A stretch of 64,000 nt of DNA, taken from the NCBI RefSeq assembly GCF_014202335.1, contig NZ_JACHGP010000004.1, positions 62,001-126,000 on the forward strand, in the 5' to 3' direction. Positions 1 through 8,630 of this stretch are shown here, piece by piece; the stretch's first letter is position 1; each line of letters opens with the position of its first letter. The notes beneath the pieces are model-generated. The model did no database searches, was not told the origin of the DNA, and saw nothing but the letters and a program-made list of their open reading frames with translations. The position numbers and the translations under genes were made by a program. This stretch comes from Mycobacterium sp. AZCC_0083 (lineage in GTDB: Bacteria > Actinomycetota > Actinomycetes > Mycobacteriales > Mycobacteriaceae).

Positions 1-128
1 GTCAGGGCAGGCCCGGCTTCGCCACCCAGCAATCCGACGCCCGCCGCGACGAGTTCGTCGCGCCGCAGCATCTGACGGTCCTGCAGTGGTACGCCGGACC
101 ATCGGCCCTGTCGTTGACCGGAAGGCAC
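1..128 (-). CDS. TetR-family regulator, N-terminal fragment cut by window edge
   Basis: Reading leftwards from a GTG at 128, the frame gives VPSGQRQGRWSGVPLQDRQ followed by a helix rich in L, R, D and E and then LLGGEAGPAL. The pattern GRWSGVPLxDRQxLRRDELxxAG is what I recall from the N-terminus of a group of mycobacterial TetR proteins, just before the helix-turn-helix. A GGAG lies four bases before the GTG. Only about 42 codons are inside the window. It is divergent from the MpaB-type oxygenase gene at 202 and could control it. Seen: open frame, RBS and matching motif. Inferred: family and target. Confidence 0.55.
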   Translation of the reverse strand, partial: MPSGQRQGRWSGVPLQDRQMLRRDELVAAGVGLLGGEAGPAL

Positions 129-201
129 ATGGCTCCTAAACTTCAAGTGACAACGCTCGTAGTCAGAGTAAACCGCCTGACGATTCAGGAGAATCTCGCC
201 A

Positions 202-1212
202 GTGACACAAGATACGTCTGAGGTGTGTCCGGTAGCTAGCCCTGCGGATGCAGTCGGCAGCGGCTGCCCCGTCGCGCCCGGCGGATACGAGGCCCCGCCG
301 CTTCCGCTCGGCCCGGATTCGATCACCTGGAAGTACTTCGGTGACTGGCGCGGCATGCTGCAAGGTCCGTGGGCCGGGTCGATGCAGAACATGCACCCGC
401 AACTCGGCGCGGCGGTCGAGGAGCACTCCATCTTCTTCCAGGAACGCTGGCCGCGACTGCTGCGCTCGCTGTACCCGATCGGCGGGGTGGTCTTCGACGG
501 CGAGCGCGCACCGCAGACCGGAGCCGAGGTCCGCGACTATCACGTCGACATCAAGGGCGTCGACGCTCAAGGCAGGCGCTATCACGCGTTGAATCCCGAG
601 GTCTTCTACTGGGCGCACTCGACGTTCTTCGTCGGCACCCTGATCGTCGCGGAGCGCCTCGCAGGCGGTATCACCGAGGCCGAGAAGCGTCAGATGTTCG
701 ACGAGCACGTCCAGTGGTACTCGATGTACGGCATGAGCATGCGGCCGGTGCCCAAGACCTGGGAGGAATTCCAGGTGTATTGGGAACACATGTGCCGCAA
801 CGTGTTGGAGAACAACAAGGCCGCGCGTGACGTGCTCGATCTGAGCGAGCTGCCCAAGCCGCCGTTCGCAGCGAAGATGCCCGATTGGATGTGGGCACTG
901 CAGCGCAATTACGTGGTGCACCCGTTGTTCGTCTGGTTCACCGTCGGCCTGTACCACCCCGCGGTGCGCGAGTTGATGGGCTACACCTGGTCCGAGCGCG
1001 ACGAGCGCCGGCACCGACTGCTCGGGAAGGTCATCGGCAAGGTGTTCAGGCTGGTGCCGTCGCGGCACCGGATGCATCCGCGGGCGCGTGGCGGCTGGGA
1101 TCGCGCCACTGGCCGGCTTCCGGTCGACGCGCCGCTGGTGCACACGCCCGCGCGAAATCTGCCGCCAGTTGGGCACCGCGACAACGGAATTCACTACTGC
1201 CCGAAGGTCTGA
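202..1212 (+). CDS. MpaB-type (DUF2236) oxygenase family protein
   Basis: A 336-residue protein of the DUF2236/oxygenase MpaB family. Relatives include the latex-cleaving Lcp oxygenase and fungal MpaB, which are haem proteins, but most mycobacterial members have no known substrate. The central part (YWAHSTFFVGTLIVAERL, then the helical stretch around WYSMYGMSMRPVP) fits the all-helical fold, and the C-terminus ends HYCPKV, similar to endings I recall in mycobacterial paralogues, so the gene looks complete. The start is GTG. The N-terminal 35 residues are low in order and hold two cysteines. It lies opposite the TetR fragment at 1-128, a common arrangement for this family. Substrate unknown. 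Confidence 0.75.
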   Translation: MTQDTSEVCPVASPADAVGSGCPVAPGGYEAPPLPLGPDSITWKYFGDWRGMLQGPWAGSMQNMHPQLGAAVEEHSIFFQERWPRLLRSLYPIGGVVFDGERAPQTGAEVRDYHVDIKGVDAQGRRYHALNPEVFYWAHSTFFVGTLIVAERLAGGITEAEKRQMFDEHVQWYSMYGMSMRPVPKTWEEFQVYWEHMCRNVLENNKAARDVLDLSELPKPPFAAKMPDWMWALQRNYVVHPLFVWFTVGLYHPAVRELMGYTWSERDERRHRLLGKVIGKVFRLVPSRHRMHPRARGGWDRATGRLPVDAPLVHTPARNLPPVGHRDNGIHYCPKV

Positions 1213-1570
1213 CACATCTGGCCGCGGTGTGGCCCGTCCACGTCGCGGGGATCGCCGAACCGGGTGGAGTGCGGAAGCCGCTTCTGGTGGGGACGACATA
1301 GCCGTCGCTTGAGCGCGATGTCACGGCTTCGGTATCCCGGGCCCGGCACGGACGATGCTGAAGTGAATCCAGCAACTGGATTCTGTTCGGACGTCAATTT
1401 CTGACCCGTCGAATCTTTCATAGCCTTCAATCGCTATTTCATGCATAGATCGAGCTGCGGGGATTGGGCGGAATCTCACCGAGTTTGCCGCACACCCTGG
1501 GCCGGACGGGTTCAAGTAAAGCATCGCCCGTTCGCCATAAATGCACCTAGTTTTCCTGCATACTCCCGCA
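1213..1570. other. Intergenic stretch, no gene seen
   Basis: About 360 bases between the oxygenase and methyltransferase genes. It is less GC-rich than its surroundings towards the right. Short open frames on both strands have no recognisable protein pattern. It presumably carries the promoter of the methyltransferase gene. I saw no clear repeat. Confidence 0.5.
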
Positions 1571-2401
1571 ATGTCTGTGAACGAAGGAACCGTATCCAGC
1601 CGGGTAACTGCTCGTGTCTACCGCTTGGGATTCAACCCGTACGTCATGAAGGCCTTCGCGAAGGTCTTCTACCCTCTCTTCACCCGCTTGGTCGCAGGGG
1701 ACGGCCAGTTCCTCAATGACGGTTACGAGGAAGATCCACCGATGGCTCTGCCGCTGGCGGCGTCGGACGAGCCAAACCGGTTTCCCATCCAGCTCTACCA
1801 CCGCACGGCGACCCAGGCGGATCTCAGCGGCAAACGGGTGTTGGAGGTCGGTTCCGGTCACGGAGGCGGGGCCTCCTACCTCACCCGCACCTTGCAACCA
1901 GCCTCCTACACGGGGCTCGACTTGAACCCGGCCGCCATCGCGTCGTGCCGGGAGCGGCATGACGTGCCCGGCTTGGACTTCGTGCACGGCAACGCAGAGG
2001 ACCTGCCGTTTGCCGTCGAGACCTTCGACGCGGTGGTCAATGTCGAATCCTCACACTGTTACCCACACTTCTCCCGTTTCCTCGCCGAGGTGGCCCGCGT
2101 GCTGTGTCCGGGAGGGCACTTCCTGTACACCGATCTCCGCCCGAGGCTCGGCACGGCAGATTGGGAGGCGGCGCTAGCCGGCGCCCCGTTGCGGATGGTG
2201 TCGGAAAGGGTCATCAATGCCGAGGTCCTGCGCGCTCTCGATGAGAGATCGGACGGGTCTCTGGAAGTGCTCAGCCGCCAGCTGCCAGGGCCATTGCAGG
2301 GCATAGGGCGCGAGGCCTACCACGTGAAGGGCTCGCGGTTCTACCGCGACCTGGACTCGGGCGAGTTCTCCTGGCGGATGTACTACTTCGTCAAGGACTG
2401 A
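1571..2401 (+). CDS. SAM-dependent methyltransferase, phthiotriol/phenolphthiotriol dimycocerosate type (Rv2952-like)
   Basis: A class I methyltransferase of 276 residues. The SAM motif I is [19 protein letters not shown], followed by YTGLDLNPA (motif II) and GNAEDLPF (motif III). The blocks [18 protein letters not shown] and YHRTATQ before motif I and [18 protein letters not shown] after it closely resemble what I recall of M. tuberculosis Rv2952, which O-methylates the phthiotriol backbone of phthiocerol dimycocerosates, and of glycopeptidolipid O-methyltransferases. A start ten codons upstream is open, but ATG 1571 gives the usual N-terminal length. No polyketide or other lipid-assembly gene is near, so the true acceptor is unknown and could be a glycopeptidolipid or another complex lipid. 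Confidence 0.8.
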   Translation: MSVNEGTVSSRVTARVYRLGFNPYVMKAFAKVFYPLFTRLVAGDGQFLNDGYEEDPPMALPLAASDEPNRFPIQLYHRTATQADLSGKRVLEVGSGHGGGASYLTRTLQPASYTGLDLNPAAIASCRERHDVPGLDFVHGNAEDLPFAVETFDAVVNVESSHCYPHFSRFLAEVARVLCPGGHFLYTDLRPRLGTADWEAALAGAPLRMVSERVINAEVLRALDERSDGSLEVLSRQLPGPLQGIGREAYHVKGSRFYRDLDSGEFSWRMYYFVKD

Positions 2402-3030
2402 GTCCGCGCCCATCGCCACAGCAAACCCTCAGCACGACCACAGCGGGTGGCGTAACCCTGTGTAGATGCTGACGATCACGGCGGCCAACTCGCCAGGCAA
2501 GCCTCGCGGCCAGACTGCCTTCGACGGCCCAAGGCGCGGCGAGGGGCAAACCTAGACGATGGCGATGCCAGCAACGGCGTCGTCCCGCGAGCCCATGTCA
2601 AGTGTCGCGGCATCCGTCGTCACGCTGTTCGCTGAATGCAACAATTGGCCCCGCGGTGGCGATGTGCGTGGCGCGGTGAGGCCAGGCATTTGCTGGTGGC
2701 GCGACGGCGACTCGGTTGTGGTTGGCGCTCGAATGTGCGTCAAGGGGTGTGTTTTTCGTCACCACCGCTGGCAGCGCACCTGTGAGCGATACCGTCCTTC
2801 TCACAGGAACGCCGGCGGTGTCTGCTAGAGGTCGGCAACGAATCGGCGGATAGCTGTTAACCAATTGATCAGCGCAAGTTCCGAATCACGGCCGACCAGC
2901 TGTACTCGAAGATCGTTGGGTCTCGCCGCCGAACACCGCGTTGCTGGGCAGCGTCGTTTTGGCGACGGTGAAGCCAGCCACCGACGTTGACTCGTGGTCC
3001 TGCCAGGCGGCCGCGCTAACCTTGTCGACG
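2402..3030. other. Long intergenic stretch, no supported gene
   Basis: About 630 bases between the methyltransferase and lipase genes. Open frames of up to 89 codons exist on both strands (for example 2559-2828), but none has a familiar motif or a good ribosome site. It may hold a decayed gene or a long leader. I saw no convincing hairpin or repeat. Confidence 0.45.
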
Positions 3031-4368
3031 ATGACCCACCGCTACGCGAGCAAAGCGGACACCGAAACACGCACAGGCGATGTCCAACGTCGCCGGGTGC
3101 GAAAGTGGGTGATCAGAACAGCGGTGTTGGTGTCCGTGGTCGCGGCGATCGTGCTCTCCGCGATGGGGCGCCAGCACGATGCGACGGCTTCTGGTCCGGC
3201 CCCTGCGCCCGCAGCCGCGTCCGGCGTGCCGTTGAAGGGGGATTTCAGCGGGTCCGGTGCGGGCACGTTGTTGTCGGCCAGCACGATGCCGACGCTCGAT
3301 CGGCGGCTCTTGGAGGTGACGTCGCTTGCTGCCCGGATAACCTATGCGTCCACCAATGCGTTCGACGGCACGACGCAAGTCTCCGGGACGGTTGTCGTCC
3401 CGCAGGGAAAGCCTCCGAGTGGAGGTTGGCCCATCGTGGCGTATGGCCACTCCACCACCGGCATTCAGTCCGACTGCGCACCGTCCCTGGATTCGACGTT
3501 GCTCCATTTCTCGACGCCGATCACGGGTCTGGTGCAGGCCGGCTACGTCGTCGTGATGTCCGATTATCAGGGGCTTGGGCTCGACCAGTGGCATCATCCG
3601 TACCTGGATTCGACGACGCTGGGCTACAACGTCATTGATTCGGTGAAGGCCGCTCGCAAACTCGTTGCCGACGCCTCGAATCGATGGCTGGCATTCGGCA
3701 CGTCCGAAGGGGCGCAGGCGGCATGGGCGGCCAACGAGTTGGCGCCGGACTATGCCGGCGGGCTCACGCTGGTTGGGGCGGTGAGCGTGTCACCGCCTGC
3801 CGATATCGACGGGTTCGCTGACGCGGCGGCGGCCGGCACATTGACCCCTGACCAGATGCCGGTGCTGCAGTGGCTCCTTGCTTCGCTCAAGGACCTGTAC
3901 CCCGACCTCAAACTCGACGACTATCGACGGGGGATCGTCGCCGACAAGTGGGACGTGCTGTCGGCGTGCCGCGGTCCGGCGGCCGGAGAGCGCGCGAAGA
4001 TTGCGGGTCAAATAACCGCGGATGATCTGCGACCCAGTAGCCCTGCCGCGGTGGACACGCTCCGTGGGTACTTGGACAAGTCCAGCCTGCCGCAAGGGCC
4101 CACTGCGGCTCCAATGCTCGTAATCTACGGCGGGAGCGATGCTTTGATCCCCCCGGCGTGGACGGAGCAGGCACTAGACAAGGCCTGCGGGATGGGCGAC
4201 GTCATTCAAATTCAGCTCCAGCCCGACAAGGGCGCCGAGGGCATCGACGCATCCGTGGCGGATGGGTGGGTCGACGCGCGCTTCAACGGCGGTGAAGCGC
4301 AGAACGACTGTACGTCGTTTCTCGCAGGCCCCGACCGGCTCGGAGAGCCGCAGGGACTAGCAGGGTGA
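3031..4368 (+). CDS. Secretory-lipase-type alpha/beta hydrolase, membrane-anchored or exported
   Basis: From ATG 3031 the protein is 445 residues. A basic N-terminus (QRRRVRKW) is followed by one hydrophobic segment at about residues 27-45, then an Ala/Pro-rich linker, so it is anchored or secreted. The hydrolase domain has the block WPIVAYGHSTTG, a DYQGLG region, the nucleophile elbow GTSEGAQ and late Asp and His regions near YGGSDALIPP and GAEG. This layout matches the LIP/secretory lipase family (PF03583). Upstream in-frame codons back to 2941 look non-coding. The stop overlaps the next start by four bases (GTGA), so the two hydrolases are probably co-translated. Likely reaction: ester hydrolysis at the cell envelope; substrate unknown. 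Confidence 0.72.
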   Translation: MTHRYASKADTETRTGDVQRRRVRKWVIRTAVLVSVVAAIVLSAMGRQHDATASGPAPAPAAASGVPLKGDFSGSGAGTLLSASTMPTLDRRLLEVTSLAARITYASTNAFDGTTQVSGTVVVPQGKPPSGGWPIVAYGHSTTGIQSDCAPSLDSTLLHFSTPITGLVQAGYVVVMSDYQGLGLDQWHHPYLDSTTLGYNVIDSVKAARKLVADASNRWLAFGTSEGAQAAWAANELAPDYAGGLTLVGAVSVSPPADIDGFADAAAAGTLTPDQMPVLQWLLASLKDLYPDLKLDDYRRGIVADKWDVLSACRGPAAGERAKIAGQITADDLRPSSPAAVDTLRGYLDKSSLPQGPTAAPMLVIYGGSDALIPPAWTEQALDKACGMGDVIQIQLQPDKGAEGIDASVADGWVDARFNGGEAQNDCTSFLAGPDRLGEPQGLAG

Positions 4369-5768
4369 CACTGGCTGTGCAGTCGATCTCGCTGCTTCAC
4401 GGTTGGGCACCGATCACATTTCAGGTGATCGCCGCGGTGACCTTGGTGCTCGCGATCGGATGGCGTACGGGCCGGTGGCGCCTGCTCTGGGTACCGGCGT
4501 TCCTAGTGTTCGGAGCTGCCGTTGCGGCGATCACCTATTGGTATGGCGAGTTCAGTGGCATTGCCGATCGTGGCATGCCGCCGATGTTGTGGATTTGGAT
4601 TGCGCTGACCGGGTTGGCCTTTGGCGTGCTGGTCTTCGGGTGGCGCGGAGTCCGGTGGTGGCAGCGCGGCGTTTCCGTGCTGGCCGTCGTGTTGTGCGTG
4701 TTGTGCGCGGGATCGGCCGTCAATGTGTGGACGGGGTACTTCCCGACGGTGCAGAGCGCTTGGGGCCAGCTCACCGGCGGTCGGCTGCCAGGCCAGACCG
4801 ATGAGGCGTCCGCTGACGCGATGCGCCAGCGTGGCGTCAAGCCCACGGAGGGCACCATCGTGACGGTGACGATCCCAGACGATGCGTCGGGTTTCACGCA
4901 CCGAGATGAATACGTGTATTTGCCGCCGGCGTGGTACGCCACCAATCCTCCGCCGAAGTTGCCGGCAGTGATGATGATCGGCGGCGAGTTCGGCACCCCC
5001 GCAGACTGGTTGCGCAGCGGCAATGCGCAAACAACGATCGACGATTTCGCAGCCAAGCACGCGGGTGTTGCCCCAGTGCTGGTGTTCGTCGACACGGCAG
5101 GCTCCTTCATCAAGGACACCGAGTGCGTCAATGGCGTTCGCGGCAACGTCGCCGATCACCTGACCAAAGACGTGGTGCCCTATGTGATCTCACACTTCGG
5201 GGTGAGCCCGGATCCCGCCAACTGGGGCGTTGCGGGCTGGTCGATGGGCGGCACGTGCGCGGCGACGCTCACCGTCACGCATCCGGAACTGTTCAGCGCA
5301 TTCGTCGACATCGATGGCGACGTGTTCCCGAATGCCGGCCAGAAGGACCAGACCATCTTCCGGCTCTACGACGGCGACGAGCAGGCCTGGGCAGCGTTCG
5401 ATCCAACCACCGTGATGACCGCGCATGGTCCCTACACCGGAGTGGCTGGGTGGTTCGGGGTGTCGGATCCCAACGTCCCAAGCGTGCACCACGACGGAAC
5501 GGTGGGGGTTGGCGCGCCCACCGAGGCCGAGCCCGAGGCTCCGGACGGCATTTCGGAGGGGGCCAACTACTTGTGCGCGCTAGCCAGCAGCAACGGCATC
5601 GAGTGTTCGGTGGTGGCCGAGCCGACCAAGCACGACTGGCCATCCGGGGCGCAGCAGTTCGCCAACGCCCTGCCGTGGCTGGCCGGAAGGATCGGCACTC
5701 CAGGGGTTCCGCAGGTACCGCTTCCCGGTTCCGGTGCGGACCCAAACCAACAGGGCGTCGGTCACTAG
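4365..5768 (+). CDS. Membrane protein with C-terminal esterase (antigen-85/esterase-D-like) domain
   Basis: A 467-residue protein starting at GTG 4365, overlapping the previous stop. The first 130 residues form about four hydrophobic helices (around 15-30, 40-58, 70-90 and 100-118). The rest is an alpha/beta-hydrolase domain of the PF00756 type: LPAVMMIGGEFG, a GVAGWSMGGTCA nucleophile elbow, an acidic DIDGDVFPNAG block and a late KHDW histidine. Antigen 85 and MPT51 use the same fold, but there is no sign here of their trehalose-mycolate substrate pocket. The N-terminal membrane block plus outward esterase domain suggests a cell-surface ester hydrolase or acyl transferase acting with the upstream lipase-like protein. 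The last 25 residues are Pro/Gly-rich. Confidence 0.7.
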   Translation: MTLAVQSISLLHGWAPITFQVIAAVTLVLAIGWRTGRWRLLWVPAFLVFGAAVAAITYWYGEFSGIADRGMPPMLWIWIALTGLAFGVLVFGWRGVRWWQRGVSVLAVVLCVLCAGSAVNVWTGYFPTVQSAWGQLTGGRLPGQTDEASADAMRQRGVKPTEGTIVTVTIPDDASGFTHRDEYVYLPPAWYATNPPPKLPAVMMIGGEFGTPADWLRSGNAQTTIDDFAAKHAGVAPVLVFVDTAGSFIKDTECVNGVRGNVADHLTKDVVPYVISHFGVSPDPANWGVAGWSMGGTCAATLTVTHPELFSAFVDIDGDVFPNAGQKDQTIFRLYDGDEQAWAAFDPTTVMTAHGPYTGVAGWFGVSDPNVPSVHHDGTVGVGAPTEAEPEAPDGISEGANYLCALASSNGIECSVVAEPTKHDWPSGAQQFANALPWLAGRIGTPGVPQVPLPGSGADPNQQGVGH

Positions 5769-5822
5769 CCCGGTCGGCGCGGGGCGGACTGCGCGGCGAC
5801 GGTGATCCCGTTGTGCGCCAAC

Positions 5823-6182
5823 CTAACTGCAGCAGTTTGGGTCGAGTACGGTGCACAGAGCTATCAAGGCATCACGCCGTGGCCGGTGATAGACGTTCAT
5901 CCCATGTCGCTCTGACTCCACCAACCCCGCGCGGCGCAGTTGCGAAAGATGGTGACTCACCGTCGATTCGCTGAGCCCGACTGCCCCGGCAAGGTCGCAG
6001 CTGCAAACCTCGCCTGCTGACGAGCTGAAGAGCAACGAGACGAGTTTGACGCGAACCGGGTCGGCCAGTGCCTTGAGTCGCAGTGCGATCTCCAACGCAG
6101 CAGCGTCGTCCAGCGGCCCAGCGGCGACGGGGGAGCAGCACACGGGCGCGGACATATCGACGACCGGCAACGTCTTCGGCAT
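5823..6182 (-). CDS. arsR: ArsR/SmtB-family arsenic-responsive repressor
   Basis: A 119-residue winged-helix repressor. The recognition region reads VGLSESTVSHHLSQLRRAGLV (residues about 68-88) and is preceded by GEVCSCDLAG, where Cys60 and Cys62 form the CxC pair typical of As(III)-sensing ArsR proteins. An extra Cys15-Cys16 pair and a C-terminal NCCS (Cys117, Cys118) are present, as in several actinobacterial ArsR proteins. It is divergent from the cadI-acr3-arsC operon, so it should repress that operon and itself until arsenite or antimonite binds. The neighbouring upstream gene on the other strand ends 54 bases away. Confidence 0.88.
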   Translation of the reverse strand: MPKTLPVVDMSAPVCCSPVAAGPLDDAAALEIALRLKALADPVRVKLVSLLFSSSAGEVCSCDLAGAVGLSESTVSHHLSQLRRAGLVESERHGMNVYHRPRRDALIALCTVLDPNCCS

Positions 6183-6206
6183 GGACTCGATACTGCCATA
6201 AACATT

Positions 6207-6216
6207 GACATATGTC
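6207..6216. promoter_or_regulatory. Candidate ArsR operator
   Basis: A perfect 10-base palindrome, GACATATGTC, lies in the short arsR-cadI divergent region. A similar half (GATGTATGTC, 6250-6259) lies between it and the cadI start. The position fits an operator that closes both promoters. Based on symmetry and location only. Confidence 0.5.
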
Positions 6217-6278
6217 GAAGAGGTATCGCATGATCGAAGACGTCAGTTCGATGTATGTCTCACAGGTACGGAGTCATC

Positions 6279-6716
6279 ATGTCCCGTCTTCAACTCGCGC
6301 TCAACGTCGACGACCTCACCGAGGCGATCACCTTCTACTCGACGCTGTTCAACACCGAACCGGCCAAGGTCAAGCCGGGCTATGCGAACTTCGCCGTGGC
6401 CGAACCGCCGCTCAAGCTGGTGCTGATCGAGAACCCCGGCAAGGGTGGGTCGTTGAACCATCTTGGCGTCGAGGTTGATTCGAGCGAGACCGTTCGCTCC
6501 GAGATCGCGCGTTTGGCGGGCGCAGGACTGTTCACCGAGGAGGAGATGAACACCACCTGCTGCTTCGCGACGCAGGACAAGGTGTGGGTCACCGCGCCCG
6601 ATGACGAGAAGTGGGAGGTCTACACCAAGTTGGCGGATGCCGAGACCTTCGGCGCGTCCGGTCCCAGTCAGGCCGATGCCGACGTCTGCGATTGCGGCCC
6701 GAAAGCTGCGGGGTGA
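6279..6716 (+). CDS. cadI: CadI/ArsI-type glyoxalase-fold metal-resistance protein
   Basis: From ATG 6279, with a GGAG six bases upstream, the product is 145 residues of the glyoxalase/bleomycin-resistance superfamily. The block PGYANFAVAEPPLKLVLIE and the motif NTTCCFATQDKVWV (Cys94-Cys95) match CadI of mycobacteria (Rv2641) and the ArsI C-As lyases that cleave trivalent organoarsenicals. Likely metal ligands His61 (NHLG) and Glu113 (WEVY) are present, but the first ArsI ligand, His5, is Gln here (MSRLQL), as in CadI as I recall it. A C-terminal CDC (137-139) adds thiols. It is first in the operon and overlaps acr3 by four bases. Lyase activity is uncertain; metal-induced resistance is the safer call. 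Confidence 0.82.
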   Translation: MSRLQLALNVDDLTEAITFYSTLFNTEPAKVKPGYANFAVAEPPLKLVLIENPGKGGSLNHLGVEVDSSETVRSEIARLAGAGLFTEEEMNTTCCFATQDKVWVTAPDDEKWEVYTKLADAETFGASGPSQADADVCDCGPKAAG

Positions 6717-7768
6717 CCGCACCGGTCGTCGGCAAGCTCTCGACGCTGGACCGTTATCTGCCGTTGTGGATCGGCGCCGCGATGGTCGGTGGGCTACTGC
6801 TTGGTCGTGTTGTCCCGCAAGTGAATCAGGGTCTGAATCACGTTCAGGTCGATGGCATCTCGCTGCCGATCGCGCTCGGCTTGTTGATCATGATGTATCC
6901 GGTATTGGCCAAGGTGCGGTACGACCGGCTGGACACGGTGACCGGCGATCGCAAGCTGCTGCTGAGCTCGCTCGTACTGAACTGGCTGATCGGTCCGGCG
7001 GTGATGTTCGCGCTGGCGTGGCTGCTGCTGCCGGATCTACCGGAGTACCGCACGGGCCTGATCATCGTCGGCCTGGCGCGGTGCATCGCGATGGTGATCA
7101 TCTGGAATGACCTCGCCTGCGGTGACCGTGAGGCGGCGGCAGTCCTGGTGGCGCTCAACTCGATCTTCCAGGTACTGATGTTCGCGGTGTTGGGATGGTT
7201 CTACCTGTCGGTGCTGCCCGGCTGGCTCGGCCTCGAACGGGCCACCGTCACCACGTCACCGTGGCAGATCGCGAAGTCGGTCCTCGTCTTCCTTGGCATC
7301 CCGCTGGTGGCCGGCTACCTGTCGCGGCGGTTGGGTGAAAGGGCCAAGGGACGCGCTTGGTACGAGTCGACGTTCCTGCCGAGGATCGGTCCCTGGGCTC
7401 TGTATGGCCTGCTCTTCACCATCGTGGTCCTGTTCGCTCTTCAGGGGGACCAGATCATCGGCCGCCCGCTGGACGTGGCCCGCATCGCGCTCCCGCTGCT
7501 GGCGTACTTCGCCATCATGTGGGGCGGCGGGTACGCAGTCGGGGCCGCGCTCGGGTTGGGCTACGCGCGCACCGCCACGCTTGCGTTCACCGCTGCGGGC
7601 AACAACTTCGAGCTGGCGATCGCCGTCGCCATCGCCACCTACGGCGCGACGTCCGGACAGGCACTTGCCGGCGTCGTCGGCCCGCTGATCGAAGTGCCCG
7701 TGCTCGTCGCCCTGGTCTACGTGTCACTGGCACTGCGGCCCAAAATCGCCGAACGGAGAACGCAATGA
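6713..7768 (+). CDS. acr3: ACR3-family arsenite efflux permease
   Basis: A 351-residue membrane protein with about ten hydrophobic helices, starting at GTG 6713 (GTGA overlap with cadI). Family hallmarks are IALGLLIMMYPVLAKVRY near residue 50, GLARCIAMVIIWNDLACGD around 120-140, which holds the conserved functional Cys of ACR3 proteins, and GNNFELAIAVAIATYG near 300. ACR3 transporters expel As(III), driven by the proton gradient. In-frame codons upstream of 6713 overlap cadI and are not part of the protein. Placed between cadI and arsC, it is the export step of the cassette. Unlike M. tuberculosis Rv2643 as I remember it, no reductase domain is fused. Confidence 0.9.
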   Translation: MTAPVVGKLSTLDRYLPLWIGAAMVGGLLLGRVVPQVNQGLNHVQVDGISLPIALGLLIMMYPVLAKVRYDRLDTVTGDRKLLLSSLVLNWLIGPAVMFALAWLLLPDLPEYRTGLIIVGLARCIAMVIIWNDLACGDREAAAVLVALNSIFQVLMFAVLGWFYLSVLPGWLGLERATVTTSPWQIAKSVLVFLGIPLVAGYLSRRLGERAKGRAWYESTFLPRIGPWALYGLLFTIVVLFALQGDQIIGRPLDVARIALPLLAYFAIMWGGGYAVGAALGLGYARTATLAFTAAGNNFELAIAVAIATYGATSGQALAGVVGPLIEVPVLVALVYVSLALRPKIAERRTQ

Positions 7769-8175
7769 GTACCCCAACCGTGCTGTTCCTCTGCACGCAC
7801 AATGCCGGGCGCTCACAAATGGCTCTTGGCTTCTTCACCGCGCTCGCCGGCGGGGAAGCGATCGGGTACTCCGGCGGCTCGGAACCCGCATCCGAGATCA
7901 ACGCTGCAGCGGTCGCCGCCATGGCTGAGAAGGGCATCGACATCACGGGACAGCAGCCGCAGCGGTGGACCGACGCGATGCTTCACCAGGCCGACGTCGT
8001 CGTCACGATGGGCTGCGGTGACACCTGCCCGTACGTTCCCGGACGGCGCTACGCGGACTGGCCACTGGCCGATCCTGCAGGACAGCCGCTGGAGGCGGTG
8101 CGCCCAGTGCGGGACGAGATCGAACAGCGCGTCCGGCAACTACTCGGGGAGTTGGGCGTGCAACCGGCCGAGTAA
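7765..8175 (+). CDS. arsC: Arsenate reductase, low-molecular-weight phosphatase type
   Basis: A 136-residue enzyme starting at ATG 7765, overlapping the acr3 stop (ATGA). The phosphatase loop is CTHNAGRS with Cys10 and Arg16. Two more cysteines lie at 84 and 88 (MGCGDTCPYVPG), and the acid loop is DWPLADP. This is the thiol-cascade ArsC class, which reduces As(V) to As(III). Whether this one uses thioredoxin or mycothiol/mycoredoxin cannot be read from the sequence; the Cys spacing differs from the C82/C89 pair of the staphylococcal enzyme. It supplies the substrate for ACR3. It is the last gene of the operon. Confidence 0.9.
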   Translation: MSTPTVLFLCTHNAGRSQMALGFFTALAGGEAIGYSGGSEPASEINAAAVAAMAEKGIDITGQQPQRWTDAMLHQADVVVTMGCGDTCPYVPGRRYADWPLADPAGQPLEAVRPVRDEIEQRVRQLLGELGVQPAE

Positions 8176-8186
8176 TCCGGCCAGCG

Positions 8187-8262
8187 TGGTGCCCCCACCA
8201 GGGCTCGAACCTGGGACCTGCGGATTAAAAGTCCGTAGCTCTACCAACTGAGCTATAGGGGC
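8187..8262 (-). tRNA. tRNA-Lys (UUU)
   Basis: Read on the minus strand, a 76-base cloverleaf begins GCCCCTA and ends TGGGGGC plus an encoded ACCA. The D arm contains AGCTCAGTTGGTAGAGCT, the T arm has GGTTCGAGCC, and the anticodon loop CTTTTAA gives UUU. It lies just downstream of arsC, in the opposite orientation. Confidence 0.95.
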
Positions 8263-8335
8263 GCGGTGAATCAGGATACTGGCCGCCGTGTGCGGTGTCG
8301 GGAGGGGAGCAACTCCAGAAGCAACCGACCCTCGT

Positions 8336-8365
8336 TTGAGGATTCGGGTCTCGGTACCCTAAGCT
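8336..8365 (+). promoter_or_regulatory. Possible promoter of the tRNA-Glu/Asp/Phe cluster
   Basis: TTGAGG (8336-8341) and TAAGCT (8360-8365) are 18 bases apart and end about 50 bases before tRNA-Glu. They resemble weak -35 and -10 boxes of the housekeeping sigma factor. Placement supports it; the match is modest. Confidence 0.3.
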
Positions 8366-8418
8366 ATCCAAGCTCCCAACGTGTTGGCGTTGCGAGTACC
8401 CCGGAGAGATTCGGCTTG

Positions 8419-8491
8419 GCCCCCTTCGTCTAGCGGCCTAGGACGCCGCCCTTTCAAGGCGGTAGCGCGGGTTCGAATCCCGTAGGGGGTA
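8419..8491 (+). tRNA. tRNA-Glu (UUC)
   Basis: A 73-base tRNA with acceptor arms GCCCCCT and AGGGGGT. The anticodon stem CCGCC/GGCGG encloses CTTTCAA, so the anticodon is UUC. CCA is not encoded (A is followed by CG). It is first of three same-strand tRNA genes. Confidence 0.95.
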
Positions 8492-8527
8492 CGTCGCAGC
8501 ACCATTACGATGGTGGTGCACAAGCAA

Positions 8528-8601
8528 GGCCCTGTGGCGCAGTTGGTTAGCGCGCCGCCCTGTCACGGCGGAGGTCGCGGGTTCGAGTCCCGTCAGGGTC
8601 G
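8528..8601 (+). tRNA. tRNA-Asp (GUC)
   Basis: A 74-base tRNA with acceptor arms GGCCCTG and CAGGGTC. The anticodon loop CTGTCAC is flanked by CCGCC/GGCGG and gives GUC. The T arm is GCGGGTTCGAGTCCCGT. It lies 36 bases after tRNA-Glu and is probably co-transcribed with it. Confidence 0.95.
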
Positions 8602-8630
8602 CAAGTACGGCGAGGCACGTGCTGCCTTCC

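Noticed and set aside
4503..5159. Long open frame on the minus strand inside the esterase gene
   Set aside because: Arg/His-rich translation typical of antisense of high-GC coding DNA; the plus-strand frame has clear esterase motifs.
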